NCBI GenBank assembly: GCA_964486725.1
Contig: CAZAOK010000023.1
Location: forward strand, 1-42,064
DNA from: M55B154 sp964486725
GTDB taxonomy: Bacteria > Spirochaetota > UBA4802 > UB4802
Reading direction: 5' to 3'
DNA length: 42,064 bases
The translations under genes and the position numbers were made by a program. Positions within the stretch are counted from its first letter, which is position 1. Each line of letters opens with the position of its first letter. The notes beneath the pieces are model-generated. The model ran no database searches. It was not told the origin of the DNA and saw only the letters and a list, made by a program, of their open reading frames with translations. This document shows, in pieces, positions 23,185-31,108 of this stretch.

Positions 23185-24315
23185 ATGATAAATACTATAA
23201 TAACTACATGCTCATTCGGTTTAGAGTCTATCCTTGCCCATGAGTTACGGGCACTTGGATATAATGAGTTACAGGTTGAAAACGGCAGGGTAACCCTTGC
23301 AGGAGATGATGAAGATGTGGCCAGGTGCAATATCTGGCTTCGCACCGCGGACAGGGTGCTGATACAAATGGCCCGGTTTACCGCTGAAGATTTTGAACAA
23401 TTATTCCAGGGAACCCTTGAAGTACCATGGGAAGATATCATACCTGTCAACGGGGAGATGCATGTAACGGGTAAATCTGTAAAATCCACTCTGCACAGCG
23501 TTCCTGGCTGCCAGTCTATCGTAAAAAAGGCAGTTGTAGAGAGTATGAAAAGAAAATACAAGCAGGACTGGTTCGATGAGAATGGTCCTGTGTATAAAAT
23601 TGAAGTAGCACTTTTGAAAGATGAGGCCACCTTGTCCATTGATACAAGTGGTGCTGGTTTGCACAAGAGAGGATACAGGCGTGAAAGCGGAGAAGCACCA
23701 CTTCGGGAAACACTGGCAGCGGCACTGGTTCTCATGAGCCGATGGGGGCCATCAAGAGTTTTCGCTGATCCGCTGGCAGGATCAGGTACAATAGCAATAG
23801 AAGCTGCCATGATCGGTCGAAACCAGGCGCCCGGGATTAACCGTGAGTTTACAGCGGAAAGCTGGCCCCATGTAGATGAAAAAATATGGGAAAAGGTCAG
23901 GGAAGAGGCCCGTCAATCCATCAATACTGCTGAGTTTACAATATTCGCGTCTGATCCAGACTGGAGTGTCTTTAAAATCGCACGTGAAAACGCGTTACTT
24001 GCGGGTATATCAGAAAACATCACCTTTCAGAAAAAACCGGTAGAAGATTTCGGTTCCAGAAATAAATATGGCTGTATAGTAACCAATCCTCCCTACGGTG
24101 AACGGATTGGTGAGAAAAGAGAAGTTGAATCACTTTACCGTACCATGGGACAAGTGTTTTCGAAACTTGATACCTGGTCATTTTTCATATTAACCGCGCA
24201 TGAAGATTTTCAAAAGTATTTCGGGAAAAAAGCTGATAAAAATCGTAAACTGTACAATGGCAGGTTAAAGTGCTACCTTTACCAGTACCTTGGTCCGCTT
24301 CCCCCGAAACAATAA
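23185..24315 (+). CDS. THUMP domain class I SAM-dependent RNA methyltransferase (RlmL/YpsC-like)
   Basis: A 376-residue rRNA methyltransferase resembling the N-terminal m2G half of E. coli RlmL and Bacillus YpsC. The N-terminal ferredoxin-like and THUMP region (about 1-155) includes CSFGLESILAHELRALGY. The catalytic Rossmann domain includes RGYRRESGEAPLRETLAAAL, FADPLAGSGTIAIEAA (SAM site) and the NPPYGERIG motif (Asn-Pro-Pro-Tyr) for base methylation. The second methyltransferase domain of E. coli RlmL is absent, as in most bacteria. It probably makes m2G in 23S rRNA, but the target is not certain. Confidence 0.92.
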   Translation: MINTIITTCSFGLESILAHELRALGYNELQVENGRVTLAGDDEDVARCNIWLRTADRVLIQMARFTAEDFEQLFQGTLEVPWEDIIPVNGEMHVTGKSVKSTLHSVPGCQSIVKKAVVESMKRKYKQDWFDENGPVYKIEVALLKDEATLSIDTSGAGLHKRGYRRESGEAPLRETLAAALVLMSRWGPSRVFADPLAGSGTIAIEAAMIGRNQAPGINREFTAESWPHVDEKIWEKVREEARQSINTAEFTIFASDPDWSVFKIARENALLAGISENITFQKKPVEDFGSRNKYGCIVTNPPYGERIGEKREVESLYRTMGQVFSKLDTWSFFILTAHEDFQKYFGKKADKNRKLYNGRLKCYLYQYLGPLPPKQ

Positions 24316-24348
24316 TACATAACCTGTACTTTACGGGGAAACTTTTAT

Positions 24349-25785
24349 ATGACGCAATCAACTGTTACACCACGGGGAAAAGAATGGCTTTTTTCCGAAG
24401 ATACAGACCTGAAAAGAGATCTTGGTTTAATTGAAGCGGTATCCATTGTCATAAGCAGAATCATTGGTTCAGGAATATTCAGGACACCTGCCCCCATAAT
24501 GGCTCTTGTGGCATCAACGGCGTTATTCGGTACAGTATGGGTAATCGGTGCCATAATAACACTGTTTGGTGCTGTCTGTTATGCAGAGCTTGTAGCCATG
24601 ATGCCTAAATCGGGTGGTCCCTATGTATTTTTAAGAGAAGCCTACGGACCATTGTGGACATTTCTCAGGGGATGGGCCATGTTTTTTGTCTCAGAGACTG
24701 GGGCTATCGCCGCAGTTTCACTTGTGTTTGCCGAGTATTCAATTAAACTTTACATGATACTATCGGGCAATCAACTGAATGTGCTTGTCACCAGGTCTAC
24801 AGTAATTATTTTGTCCCTGTTTGTCATATGGGTGCATACAGCTATAAATATGAGGGGTGTTCATTTAAGTGGTATAGTACAGGTAATAGTAAGCAGTGCA
24901 AAGGTAATAGCACTTGGACTTGTAATAGCTGTTTGTTTTACCGGTGGGGGGGGAAGCTGGTCTAATTTTACCACCCCACTGTGGCCTGAAGAATTTAACT
25001 GGGGTACCATACTGGCAGTAGGCGCAGCATTACGGTACGCGTTCTTTGCCTATAGTGGCTGGGAGGGTGCAACATATGTGGCAGAAGAGGTGAAAAACCC
25101 GCGTAAAAATCTTCCACTATCATTGATAATTGGAATTCTCGGTGTGCTTCTATTATATGCGGGAGCAAACGCCGCGTATATGTACCAGTTACCAATGGCC
25201 GAGTTCATGAATGCAGATCAAATAGCTGTTGACGCCGTGAAAATGGCGATAGGGGGTGTTGGAGGTATACTCATTTCCCTGGCAGTGATGCTTAACACAT
25301 TTGGTAATGTAAGCACCCAAATACTTGTAAAGGCACGAACATGGCAGGCGATGGCCAGGGATGGACTTTTCTTCAAAAGCTGTGCCAGGTTGCATCCACG
25401 GTTTAAGACACCAAACCGGGCCCTTATGTTGCAGGGCTTCTGGGCAACAGTGCTGCTGGTATTTGCATCATTTGCCGTGAATTCATACGAGGCGGTGATA
25501 GACTTTTTTACATTGACGGGCACCATTTTTAATATTATGACTTTTGCCTCAATATTTATTCTAAGAAAAAAATACCCTGATGCGCCTCGGCCTTTCAAGG
25601 CGTGGTTCTATCCCTGGAGTGTGATAATAATTATCTTGCTGTATTCGATATTCTTTATTATTACGCTGATTACAGCCTTCTTGCCATCACTTCTGGGGAT
25701 TTGTCTTACGGCAACCGGACTTTTGTACTATTACAGGAAACAGATATCTGCCCGGCTTAAGGGGTTTGTAAACAGTAAGGATTAA
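24349..25785 (+). CDS. APC family amino acid permease
   Basis: A 478-residue inner-membrane carrier with about 12 hydrophobic segments. The first helix holds the broken-helix substrate motif IVISRIIGSGIFRTPAPIM, and later segments read GGPYVFLREAYGPLWTFLRGW and YAFFAYSGWEGATYVAEEVKNP, both diagnostic of LAT-type amino acid-polyamine-organocation carriers. It therefore imports or exchanges an amino acid. GGGGA lies 9 bases before the ATG. It stands between an RNA methyltransferase and an outer-membrane barrel with short spacers, without a functional link I can see. Confidence 0.93.
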   Translation: MTQSTVTPRGKEWLFSEDTDLKRDLGLIEAVSIVISRIIGSGIFRTPAPIMALVASTALFGTVWVIGAIITLFGAVCYAELVAMMPKSGGPYVFLREAYGPLWTFLRGWAMFFVSETGAIAAVSLVFAEYSIKLYMILSGNQLNVLVTRSTVIILSLFVIWVHTAINMRGVHLSGIVQVIVSSAKVIALGLVIAVCFTGGGGSWSNFTTPLWPEEFNWGTILAVGAALRYAFFAYSGWEGATYVAEEVKNPRKNLPLSLIIGILGVLLLYAGANAAYMYQLPMAEFMNADQIAVDAVKMAIGGVGGILISLAVMLNTFGNVSTQILVKARTWQAMARDGLFFKSCARLHPRFKTPNRALMLQGFWATVLLVFASFAVNSYEAVIDFFTLTGTIFNIMTFASIFILRKKYPDAPRPFKAWFYPWSVIIIILLYSIFFIITLITAFLPSLLGICLTATGLLYYYRKQISARLKGFVNSKD

Positions 25786-25787
25786 AC

Positions 25788-26918
25788 GTGGATTTAATGA
25801 AAAGATTTATACTGACAATTATCTTGATTTTACAGGGAATTATTGTAACATCTCTCATTGCGGAAGAAATGGTGAAAGATGAACCTGTTCAGGATATCAT
25901 TGTATTGCGCCGCGATACCTGGCTGTTTATACCCCACGCCTATTATAAGCCGGAAACACAGGTAGCTGGTGGGGCTGTCTTCCTCTATACTTTTCAGGAC
26001 ACTATCATGTCCCTACCTCCCATCAAGTTGCGTCCTTCCACGATGGCGGTTACTGCCACCTATACCCAGCGTGACCAGTTTATTTTCCAGGTATTCCCTG
26101 AATTTTACCTGGCCCGTGACAAGTATCATATAAAAACTGACCTTGAATACATGAATTATCCCGACAGATTTTACGGGATCGGTCCCGATACCAGGGAGAA
26201 TGACTGGGAGACATATACCGCGAATATATTTTCATGGCGAAACAGGGCCGAAAGGGCATTATGGAAAAGAATATATGCCGGGATCATCTACAACCTTGAT
26301 TATCGAGAGATGGTTCATACTGAAGATGGCGAATTATTAGACGAAGGGGATATCAATGGAGATAATGGCGGGACGGTGTCAGGAATTGGATTATCATTAA
26401 ATTATGATACGCGGGATGATACAATTTATACAAGGGACGGCACTTATGTCCAGCTAAGAGTAATAGATTATAATGAATACATTGGCAGTGATTATGACTT
26501 TGCAAGCGTGGTGCTGGACCTGCGACTTTACGAACCATTCTGGTTCTCTCATGTGCTGGCACTGCATGGGTATATGAGTTACATTGGTGGAGAAGTCCCG
26601 TTTTACATGTTATCCCAGATGGGAGGGCAGAAGGTAATGCGTGGCCTTTTTGAAGGACGATATCGTGACAGGAATATGTTCGTAGGGCAGGCCGAATATC
26701 GCATGCCTGTTATCTGGCGTTTTTCCGCTGTAGGATTCTGCAGCGTCGGCCAGGTTGCGAGATCATTCGATATGTTCAGCCATAAGAATATGGTGTATGC
26801 ATATGGAGGCGGGTTGCGATTCAAGTTAAAAGAAGAACAAGATCTTAACGTGAGGCTTGATTTTGGTTTTAGCAGAGATTTTTTTGGTGTATATGTGACA
26901 ATCGGTGAAGCCTTCTAG
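25788..26918 (+). CDS. Omp85/surface-antigen-type outer membrane beta-barrel protein
   Basis: A 376-residue exported barrel. It has a signal peptide (KRFILTIILILQGIIVTSLIAEE), many alternating amphipathic strands, and a C-terminal Phe (VYVTIGEAF) as in BAM-assembled barrels. The segment KVMRGLFEGRYRDRNMFVGQAEYR matches the loop-6 R-G motif and following strand of the BamA/TamA/D15 family. No POTRA repeats fit in the short N-terminal stretch, so it is a short, POTRA-less member. The GTG at 25788 has AAGG 7 bases upstream; an ATG at 25797 is an alternative. Role unknown; its presence supports a diderm envelope. Confidence 0.8.
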   Translation: MDLMKRFILTIILILQGIIVTSLIAEEMVKDEPVQDIIVLRRDTWLFIPHAYYKPETQVAGGAVFLYTFQDTIMSLPPIKLRPSTMAVTATYTQRDQFIFQVFPEFYLARDKYHIKTDLEYMNYPDRFYGIGPDTRENDWETYTANIFSWRNRAERALWKRIYAGIIYNLDYREMVHTEDGELLDEGDINGDNGGTVSGIGLSLNYDTRDDTIYTRDGTYVQLRVIDYNEYIGSDYDFASVVLDLRLYEPFWFSHVLALHGYMSYIGGEVPFYMLSQMGGQKVMRGLFEGRYRDRNMFVGQAEYRMPVIWRFSAVGFCSVGQVARSFDMFSHKNMVYAYGGGLRFKLKEEQDLNVRLDFGFSRDFFGVYVTIGEAF

Positions 26919-26930
26919 CCGGTTAAAATT

Positions 26931-26958
26931 TTGATTATTTTCACAGTAAAGGTATACT
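26931..26958 (+). promoter_or_regulatory. Candidate promoter for the MoxR-VWA unit
   Basis: TTGATT (26931-26936) and TATACT (26953-26958) are spaced by 16 bases, about 55 bases before the MoxR ATG at 27013. Both hexamers are good sigma-70 matches. Confidence 0.5.
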
Positions 26959-27012
26959 GGTATTTAAAGAGAAAATGGTTACATGTAAAGAGGTAAAACG
27001 GTAATATTCCCA

Positions 27013-28170
27013 ATGAAAAAGCCTGTAGAAGTAAGTGTAAAAGATTTTGAAACAATTCTTGAACAGTATCTTGATGCTGAATCAACAATAAACTATGCAT
27101 TAAAGGTGGTGGGTCATCCAGGTGTTGGGAAATCGGCAATTGTGAAACAGGTTGCCTTGAGAAAGAATTATTATTTCATAGATACCAGGCTTGCTTTCAA
27201 AGAAAACGTAGATCTTGGTGGGTACCCGGTGCCCGACAATCATGAAAAAAGAATGATATATTACAGGCCAAAATTTATTCCCCCTGAAGAAATCCCTGAA
27301 GAGTATGACGGTATATTGTGGTTTCTTGACGAAGCTAACCGGGCCCATCCTACTGTAATACAAACACTGTTTCAGATTATTACCGAACACATGTGTGGAG
27401 AGCATTCTCTACCGGAAAAAACCTCAATTGTTCTGGCAGGAAACCTGGGAGAGCTTGACAATACAACAATCACTGATTTCGACGATTCAGCACTGGATGG
27501 AAGACTTGCCATCTTCCATCTGAAACCTTCAACTGATGAATGGCTTGAATGGGCTTATGTTACAGGTATACATCCAGCGGTTATACGGTATATCACCCTT
27601 TTCCCGGAGAGATTATGGGATGAAAGGAACATCAACCCCAATCCACGGGGATGGCACCAGGTGTCCGAAACATTGTTTCGATCATACCAGCTTACTACCG
27701 TTGAAGAATTTGTTACCTACCTGGAATCTGATGACCGAAGTGTGCTGGAGAAGGTTATTATCTCCCTGGTAGGCGAGATAGCGGGTAGTGATTTTACCTC
27801 TCAATTTACATCACCCCGCTCAATCGGAACGCATGATATACTTGCCGGTAACGATGAAAAGCTTGAAATGCTTAAAGCTGGTGAAATATCAGCTGAAGAT
27901 CTGTTATGGGCCCTTTCGGGTTCATTGGATTATCTTCGTGAAAAAAACATTATGAAGCAGGGGCAGCTTACCCACGATGACCTGGTGGAATTAAAAAGTG
28001 TTCTTACCTTTACGGGTTACGCACGTGCTGATGCCAGGATGTCATTCTTTTACATTATGGTCAGAGATTGCGGTTTGTTTACAAGTGTTCCCGACGCGCT
28101 GCGATTAATTGAAGATGACGATACCCGGGAATTGTTGAAGGAGCGTTTCGGAAAGTTGCTGGAGGTGTAA
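27013..28170 (+). CDS. MoxR-like AAA+ ATPase
   Basis: A 385-residue AAA+ ATPase of the MoxR type, which acts as a chaperone for partner proteins carrying VWA metal-binding domains. Seen: Walker A GHPGVGKS (about 34-41), Walker B ILWFLDEANRA (101-111), sensor-1 region SIVLAGNLGE, and ALDGRLAIFHL with the arginine of the lid. A C-terminal helical region of about 170 residues follows. The next gene, 8 bases downstream, encodes a VWA-like metallopeptidase, the standard MoxR partner arrangement. A good promoter lies just upstream. Confidence 0.92.
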   Translation: MKKPVEVSVKDFETILEQYLDAESTINYALKVVGHPGVGKSAIVKQVALRKNYYFIDTRLAFKENVDLGGYPVPDNHEKRMIYYRPKFIPPEEIPEEYDGILWFLDEANRAHPTVIQTLFQIITEHMCGEHSLPEKTSIVLAGNLGELDNTTITDFDDSALDGRLAIFHLKPSTDEWLEWAYVTGIHPAVIRYITLFPERLWDERNINPNPRGWHQVSETLFRSYQLTTVEEFVTYLESDDRSVLEKVIISLVGEIAGSDFTSQFTSPRSIGTHDILAGNDEKLEMLKAGEISAEDLLWALSGSLDYLREKNIMKQGQLTHDDLVELKSVLTFTGYARADARMSFFYIMVRDCGLFTSVPDALRLIEDDDTRELLKERFGKLLEV

Positions 28171-28178
28171 GACAGTTT

Positions 28179-29615
28179 ATGTCAGCTAACCTTCAACACC
28201 GGAGAATGGAAGATATACTGGAACAACTCTGGAGGCGAAGCCGTTTTACGTCGTATTTTTATCAGTCTGTTCACCTGTCAGTTGAAATGTCCATACCAAC
28301 CATCGCCCTTACCGTAGTTCAGTCACGTCTCACATTATATTATAATACAGAATTTATTGATGGGCTTAGCGATGAGGAAATTATCGGATTGCTTGTGCAT
28401 GAAATGATGCATGTGATGATGAACCACGATCACCGGGCACCAGGTGAACAGGATGCGGTACTTCGCAACAGGGCCCAGGACATGGTAGTAAATCATTTTA
28501 TAAGGACTCATGAGAAAACTTTCTTTTCTAAAAAAGGCCAGTACCAGTGGGACATTCCAAAATTGATATTACCCCGGGAACTACCCGGTATACCCCGGCA
28601 ATATTTTGAAGAAACCGGTGATGATGATCCTGCGTGGGAAGATGTATATATTTGGCTTCGGGAACGGCAGAACAGTGAAACCATCAATATCAATGGTACA
28701 ACTGAAAAGAGCTCAGGCGCCCCGTCTGGAATAAATGTATCAATAAAAGGTGATGAATTTAATCCGTACTCAACAGCAGAAAACGGAAACAGGGGCAATG
28801 CGCCGAACAGGTCTGATGATGCACCCGATTTCAATGGTATACTTTTTCAGGATGACAGGGAAAACCCTCTTCCAACCGGGATGCATCTTTTTCAGAAAAG
28901 TAATATGCAGCACAAAATCCACGCCAAGAGAACCCAGGTTATCCGTTTTGCAGAGAAGGACTATGATTGCCTTGAAGAACGGGTGTACCAGGATATTCAG
29001 GGTATAATCAAGAAAACTGAACCGGTAGATATTGAAGACTGGAAAAGGCGAATTAAGAGTATTGTCGATATGACTTCTCAGTCAACCGAGTGGTATTATT
29101 CACATGGTCGATTCAACCGGAGATATTTTGCGAGTGGAATATATGCCCCGGGTCGCGTTTTTGAAGAAAAGCAGGTTCTCACGGTTGCCGTAGACGTATC
29201 CGCGTCAATGGTGATGAAGCCTGAAGAAATTGAAGAAGCATTCGGAGTTATAGAGGATCTTACTGGAAAATACCGGGTTAATCTCGTGTGTGTAGATGAG
29301 GATCTTTTCGTTCCTGAGAAAGAGGGGGATCAGTTTGTAAGGTCAGGTAGATCGGATCAGCCGTATTATTATAAACCCGGAGACTGGAAATATATCAGAA
29401 GCGGGAGCAGTGGAACGACTTTTTTTGAGCCATTATTTAACAACTACATGAAGGGTCACAGTGAAATGCTGCTGGTAATAACAGATGGGTATGTGTATGA
29501 TTTAGAAAAGCTGTCGAAATATTCGCAAACTTTGTGGGTTATATCCGGACATAGAACTGAGCCATTTGTACAACCTTTTGGAAGAATGGTAACCATACGC
29601 GCCAGCAGGGCATAA
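28179..29615 (+). CDS. DUF2201-type putative metallopeptidase with VWA-like domain
   Basis: A 478-residue protein. The N-terminal part carries a zinc-peptidase-like helix, LLVHEMMHVMMNH (His74-Glu75-x-x-His78), and the C-terminal part a VWA-like domain with a MIDAS-type Asp339-x-Ser341-x-Ser343 (AVDVSASMVM) followed by SGTTFFEP. A low-complexity acidic linker separates them. This combination is the known partner of MoxR ATPases, and the gene sits directly after one. GGAGGT lies 12 bases before the ATG, inside the end of the MoxR gene. The complex probably inserts metal into, or matures, a client; the client here is unknown, though the repeat protein just downstream is a candidate. Confidence 0.9.
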   Translation: MSANLQHRRMEDILEQLWRRSRFTSYFYQSVHLSVEMSIPTIALTVVQSRLTLYYNTEFIDGLSDEEIIGLLVHEMMHVMMNHDHRAPGEQDAVLRNRAQDMVVNHFIRTHEKTFFSKKGQYQWDIPKLILPRELPGIPRQYFEETGDDDPAWEDVYIWLRERQNSETININGTTEKSSGAPSGINVSIKGDEFNPYSTAENGNRGNAPNRSDDAPDFNGILFQDDRENPLPTGMHLFQKSNMQHKIHAKRTQVIRFAEKDYDCLEERVYQDIQGIIKKTEPVDIEDWKRRIKSIVDMTSQSTEWYYSHGRFNRRYFASGIYAPGRVFEEKQVLTVAVDVSASMVMKPEEIEEAFGVIEDLTGKYRVNLVCVDEDLFVPEKEGDQFVRSGRSDQPYYYKPGDWKYIRSGSSGTTFFEPLFNNYMKGHSEMLLVITDGYVYDLEKLSKYSQTLWVISGHRTEPFVQPFGRMVTIRASRA

Positions 29616-29668
29616 ATTCTTTTCAGTAGTTGATACTTAATACGGACGGATCCAGGGAGTAAATGATA

Positions 29669-30412
29669 ATGAATCAAAATAATATCGGTGTAAACACTAA
29701 AGATGAAGCAGATCATAATGCTGAAAATAAATCAAAATTACTATGGAAAAAAGGAGTACAACGGGAGCTTGAAGACCCGGTAAAAGCTTCAATTGATATA
29801 TGTAACCTTGGTATACCCGTATATATATTATATGCCGGCAGGGATTGGGAATGGTTTGACTATGAACTGGGCCTGGAAAAGCTAATAGAACTTGGTGATG
29901 CTGAAGTTATTTATGATGCCGGCATGCACTGGCCAGAATTTAACTATGAAAAAGGGCTTCACGGTTTAATAAGAACCGGTGACGCGGAATATATATTTCG
30001 AGCAGGACGTTACTGGAAGGTGTATAATTATGAAACCGGACTTGACGCGCTGGTGACATTGAAGTCTCCAAAATACCTTTTTCTGGCCGGACAGGAATGG
30101 CGATGGTTCGATTATACTAAGGGATTCGCGGCACTTATGGAAATCGCTAATCCTGAATTTATTTTTTATGCCGGTGCTCACTGGAAGGAATTTGATTTTA
30201 AGACTGCCATGAAGGTGTTGTTCCAATCGGAAGAACCTGAATATATTTTTAAGGCAGGAACCCTGTGGAAACAGTTTGATTATGAAGAAGGCTGGAACAT
30301 TCTCGAGAAACGGGTCGCGGAAGGGGCCTACTGGAGGGGAAGGTCTCTCTCTGAAGAGTCATGGCGCAACAGGCTCCGTGAATATTGGAAAAAAATGACT
30401 ACTTCAATATGA
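29669..30412 (+). CDS. Protein of exact 28-residue tandem repeats, unknown function
   Basis: A 247-residue protein with five complete repeats of exactly 28 residues (nucleotides 29852-30271) and partial copies on both sides. The repeat follows the pattern x-F-D/N-Y-E-x-G-L-x-x-L-x-x-x-G-D-A/P-E-x-I-F-x-A-G-x-x-W-K, suggesting two short helices per unit and an alpha-solenoid, but I do not recognise the family. There is no signal peptide or membrane helix, so it should be cytoplasmic. The ATG at 29669 is preferred because GGGAG lies 9 bases upstream; an ATG at 29663 would leave only 3. It follows the MoxR-VWA pair by 53 bases and may belong with it as adaptor or client, which is inference. Confidence 0.78.
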   Translation: MNQNNIGVNTKDEADHNAENKSKLLWKKGVQRELEDPVKASIDICNLGIPVYILYAGRDWEWFDYELGLEKLIELGDAEVIYDAGMHWPEFNYEKGLHGLIRTGDAEYIFRAGRYWKVYNYETGLDALVTLKSPKYLFLAGQEWRWFDYTKGFAALMEIANPEFIFYAGAHWKEFDFKTAMKVLFQSEEPEYIFKAGTLWKQFDYEEGWNILEKRVAEGAYWRGRSLSEESWRNRLREYWKKMTTSI

Positions 30413-30442
30413 AGATTAGTTAATTCTTAAATAGTTAAGTTC

Positions 30443-30469
30443 TTGACTTGTAATATGGATCATTATAGC
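30443..30469 (+). promoter_or_regulatory. Candidate promoter for the superoxide-reductase-like group
   Basis: TTGACT (30443-30448) and TATAGC (30464-30469) are spaced by 15 bases, about 50 bases before the ATG at 30518. The spacer is short, so confidence is limited. Confidence 0.35.
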
Positions 30470-30517
30470 ATTTGGTCAAAGAGTTAAATAATTAAAAATC
30501 AACTGGAGTATCATATC

Positions 30518-30886
30518 ATGAGGAAGATATTTTTAATCTTGATGATAATAGCTTTCCTGTTATGTGTAATACCTCTTATGGCTGATAAGTCTTCAGTAAC
30601 TATTGATGCACCTGATACGGTAGAAAAGGGCCAGGTTATTACTATCGTTATAAAAGTAACCCATGACGGGAATAACATACTTCATCACACGAACTGGGTA
30701 TACGTGAAAGCAAATGGTGAACAGATCGCCAGGTGGGAATACACGTGGACCAGTCTACCCGAACAAGAAACATTCGAAAAAAAAGTCACCTACGCAGTCA
30801 ATGATTCATTAACTATCGAGGCAGAGGCAAATTGCAATATTCATGGTAGTGAAGGACTTGTAAGAAAAGAAATACAGGTAAAATAG
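30518..30886 (+). CDS. Exported desulfoferrodoxin/superoxide-reductase-like protein
   Basis: A 122-residue protein with a clear signal peptide (KIFLILMIIAFLLCVIPLMA) and a beta-rich domain of the desulfoferrodoxin iron-binding type. The ligands of the Fe(His)4Cys site appear in order: His49, His56 or His57 in VTHDGNNILHHTNWV, then Cys106 and His109 in ANCNIHG. In superoxide reductases this site reduces superoxide to peroxide. The N-terminal rubredoxin-like domain of desulfoferrodoxin is absent. Export would place it in the periplasm, so it needs an electron donor there, possibly the small membrane protein encoded next. GGAG lies 9 bases before the ATG. Domain assignment is fairly sure; superoxide reductase activity is inferred. 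Confidence 0.78.
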   Translation: MRKIFLILMIIAFLLCVIPLMADKSSVTIDAPDTVEKGQVITIVIKVTHDGNNILHHTNWVYVKANGEQIARWEYTWTSLPEQETFEKKVTYAVNDSLTIEAEANCNIHGSEGLVRKEIQVK

Positions 30887-30901
30887 GCAGGAGGTATCAA
30901 C

Positions 30902-31084
30902 ATGACAATTTTCGGGATTTCTCCTTTATTGATATCGGGCATTATCAATTTTCTTCTGCTTCTCTTTCAGCTGCTTACAGGATTAAGAATCATAAAGGTA
31001 TCATTTAGTCTTCATAAAAAGACAGGTATTCTTCTGTTTATTATAGCATCCATTCATGGTCTAGTTGGTGTCTTTATATTGTAA
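30902..31084 (+). CDS. Small two-helix membrane protein with H-x13-H pair, possible mini cytochrome b
   Basis: A 60-residue protein made of two hydrophobic helices (about residues 8-31 and 42-60). His38 and His52 lie on the second helix 14 residues apart (LHKKTGILLFIIASIHG), the spacing used to bind two stacked haems in cytochrome b and ferric-reductase-like helices. A perfect AGGAGG ribosome site 7 bases before the ATG argues that it is really translated. A dimer or larger assembly would be needed to complete haem sites. Placed 15 bases after an exported superoxide-reductase-like gene, it could pass electrons to it from the membrane. Haem binding is inference. Confidence 0.7.
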   Translation: MTIFGISPLLISGIINFLLLLFQLLTGLRIIKVSFSLHKKTGILLFIIASIHGLVGVFIL

Positions 31085-31108
31085 GAAAAGATTATCAAGG
31101 TGAAAAGA

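Noticed and set aside
23154..23810. Minus-strand frame of 218 codons
   Set aside because: Antisense to the THUMP methyltransferase, which has all its motifs; Ser/Pro-rich composition typical of a shadow frame.
29852..30271. Possible CRISPR-like or DNA tandem repeat at 84-base period
   Set aside because: The period is in the protein only; DNA units differ too much, and there are no spacers of CRISPR type.
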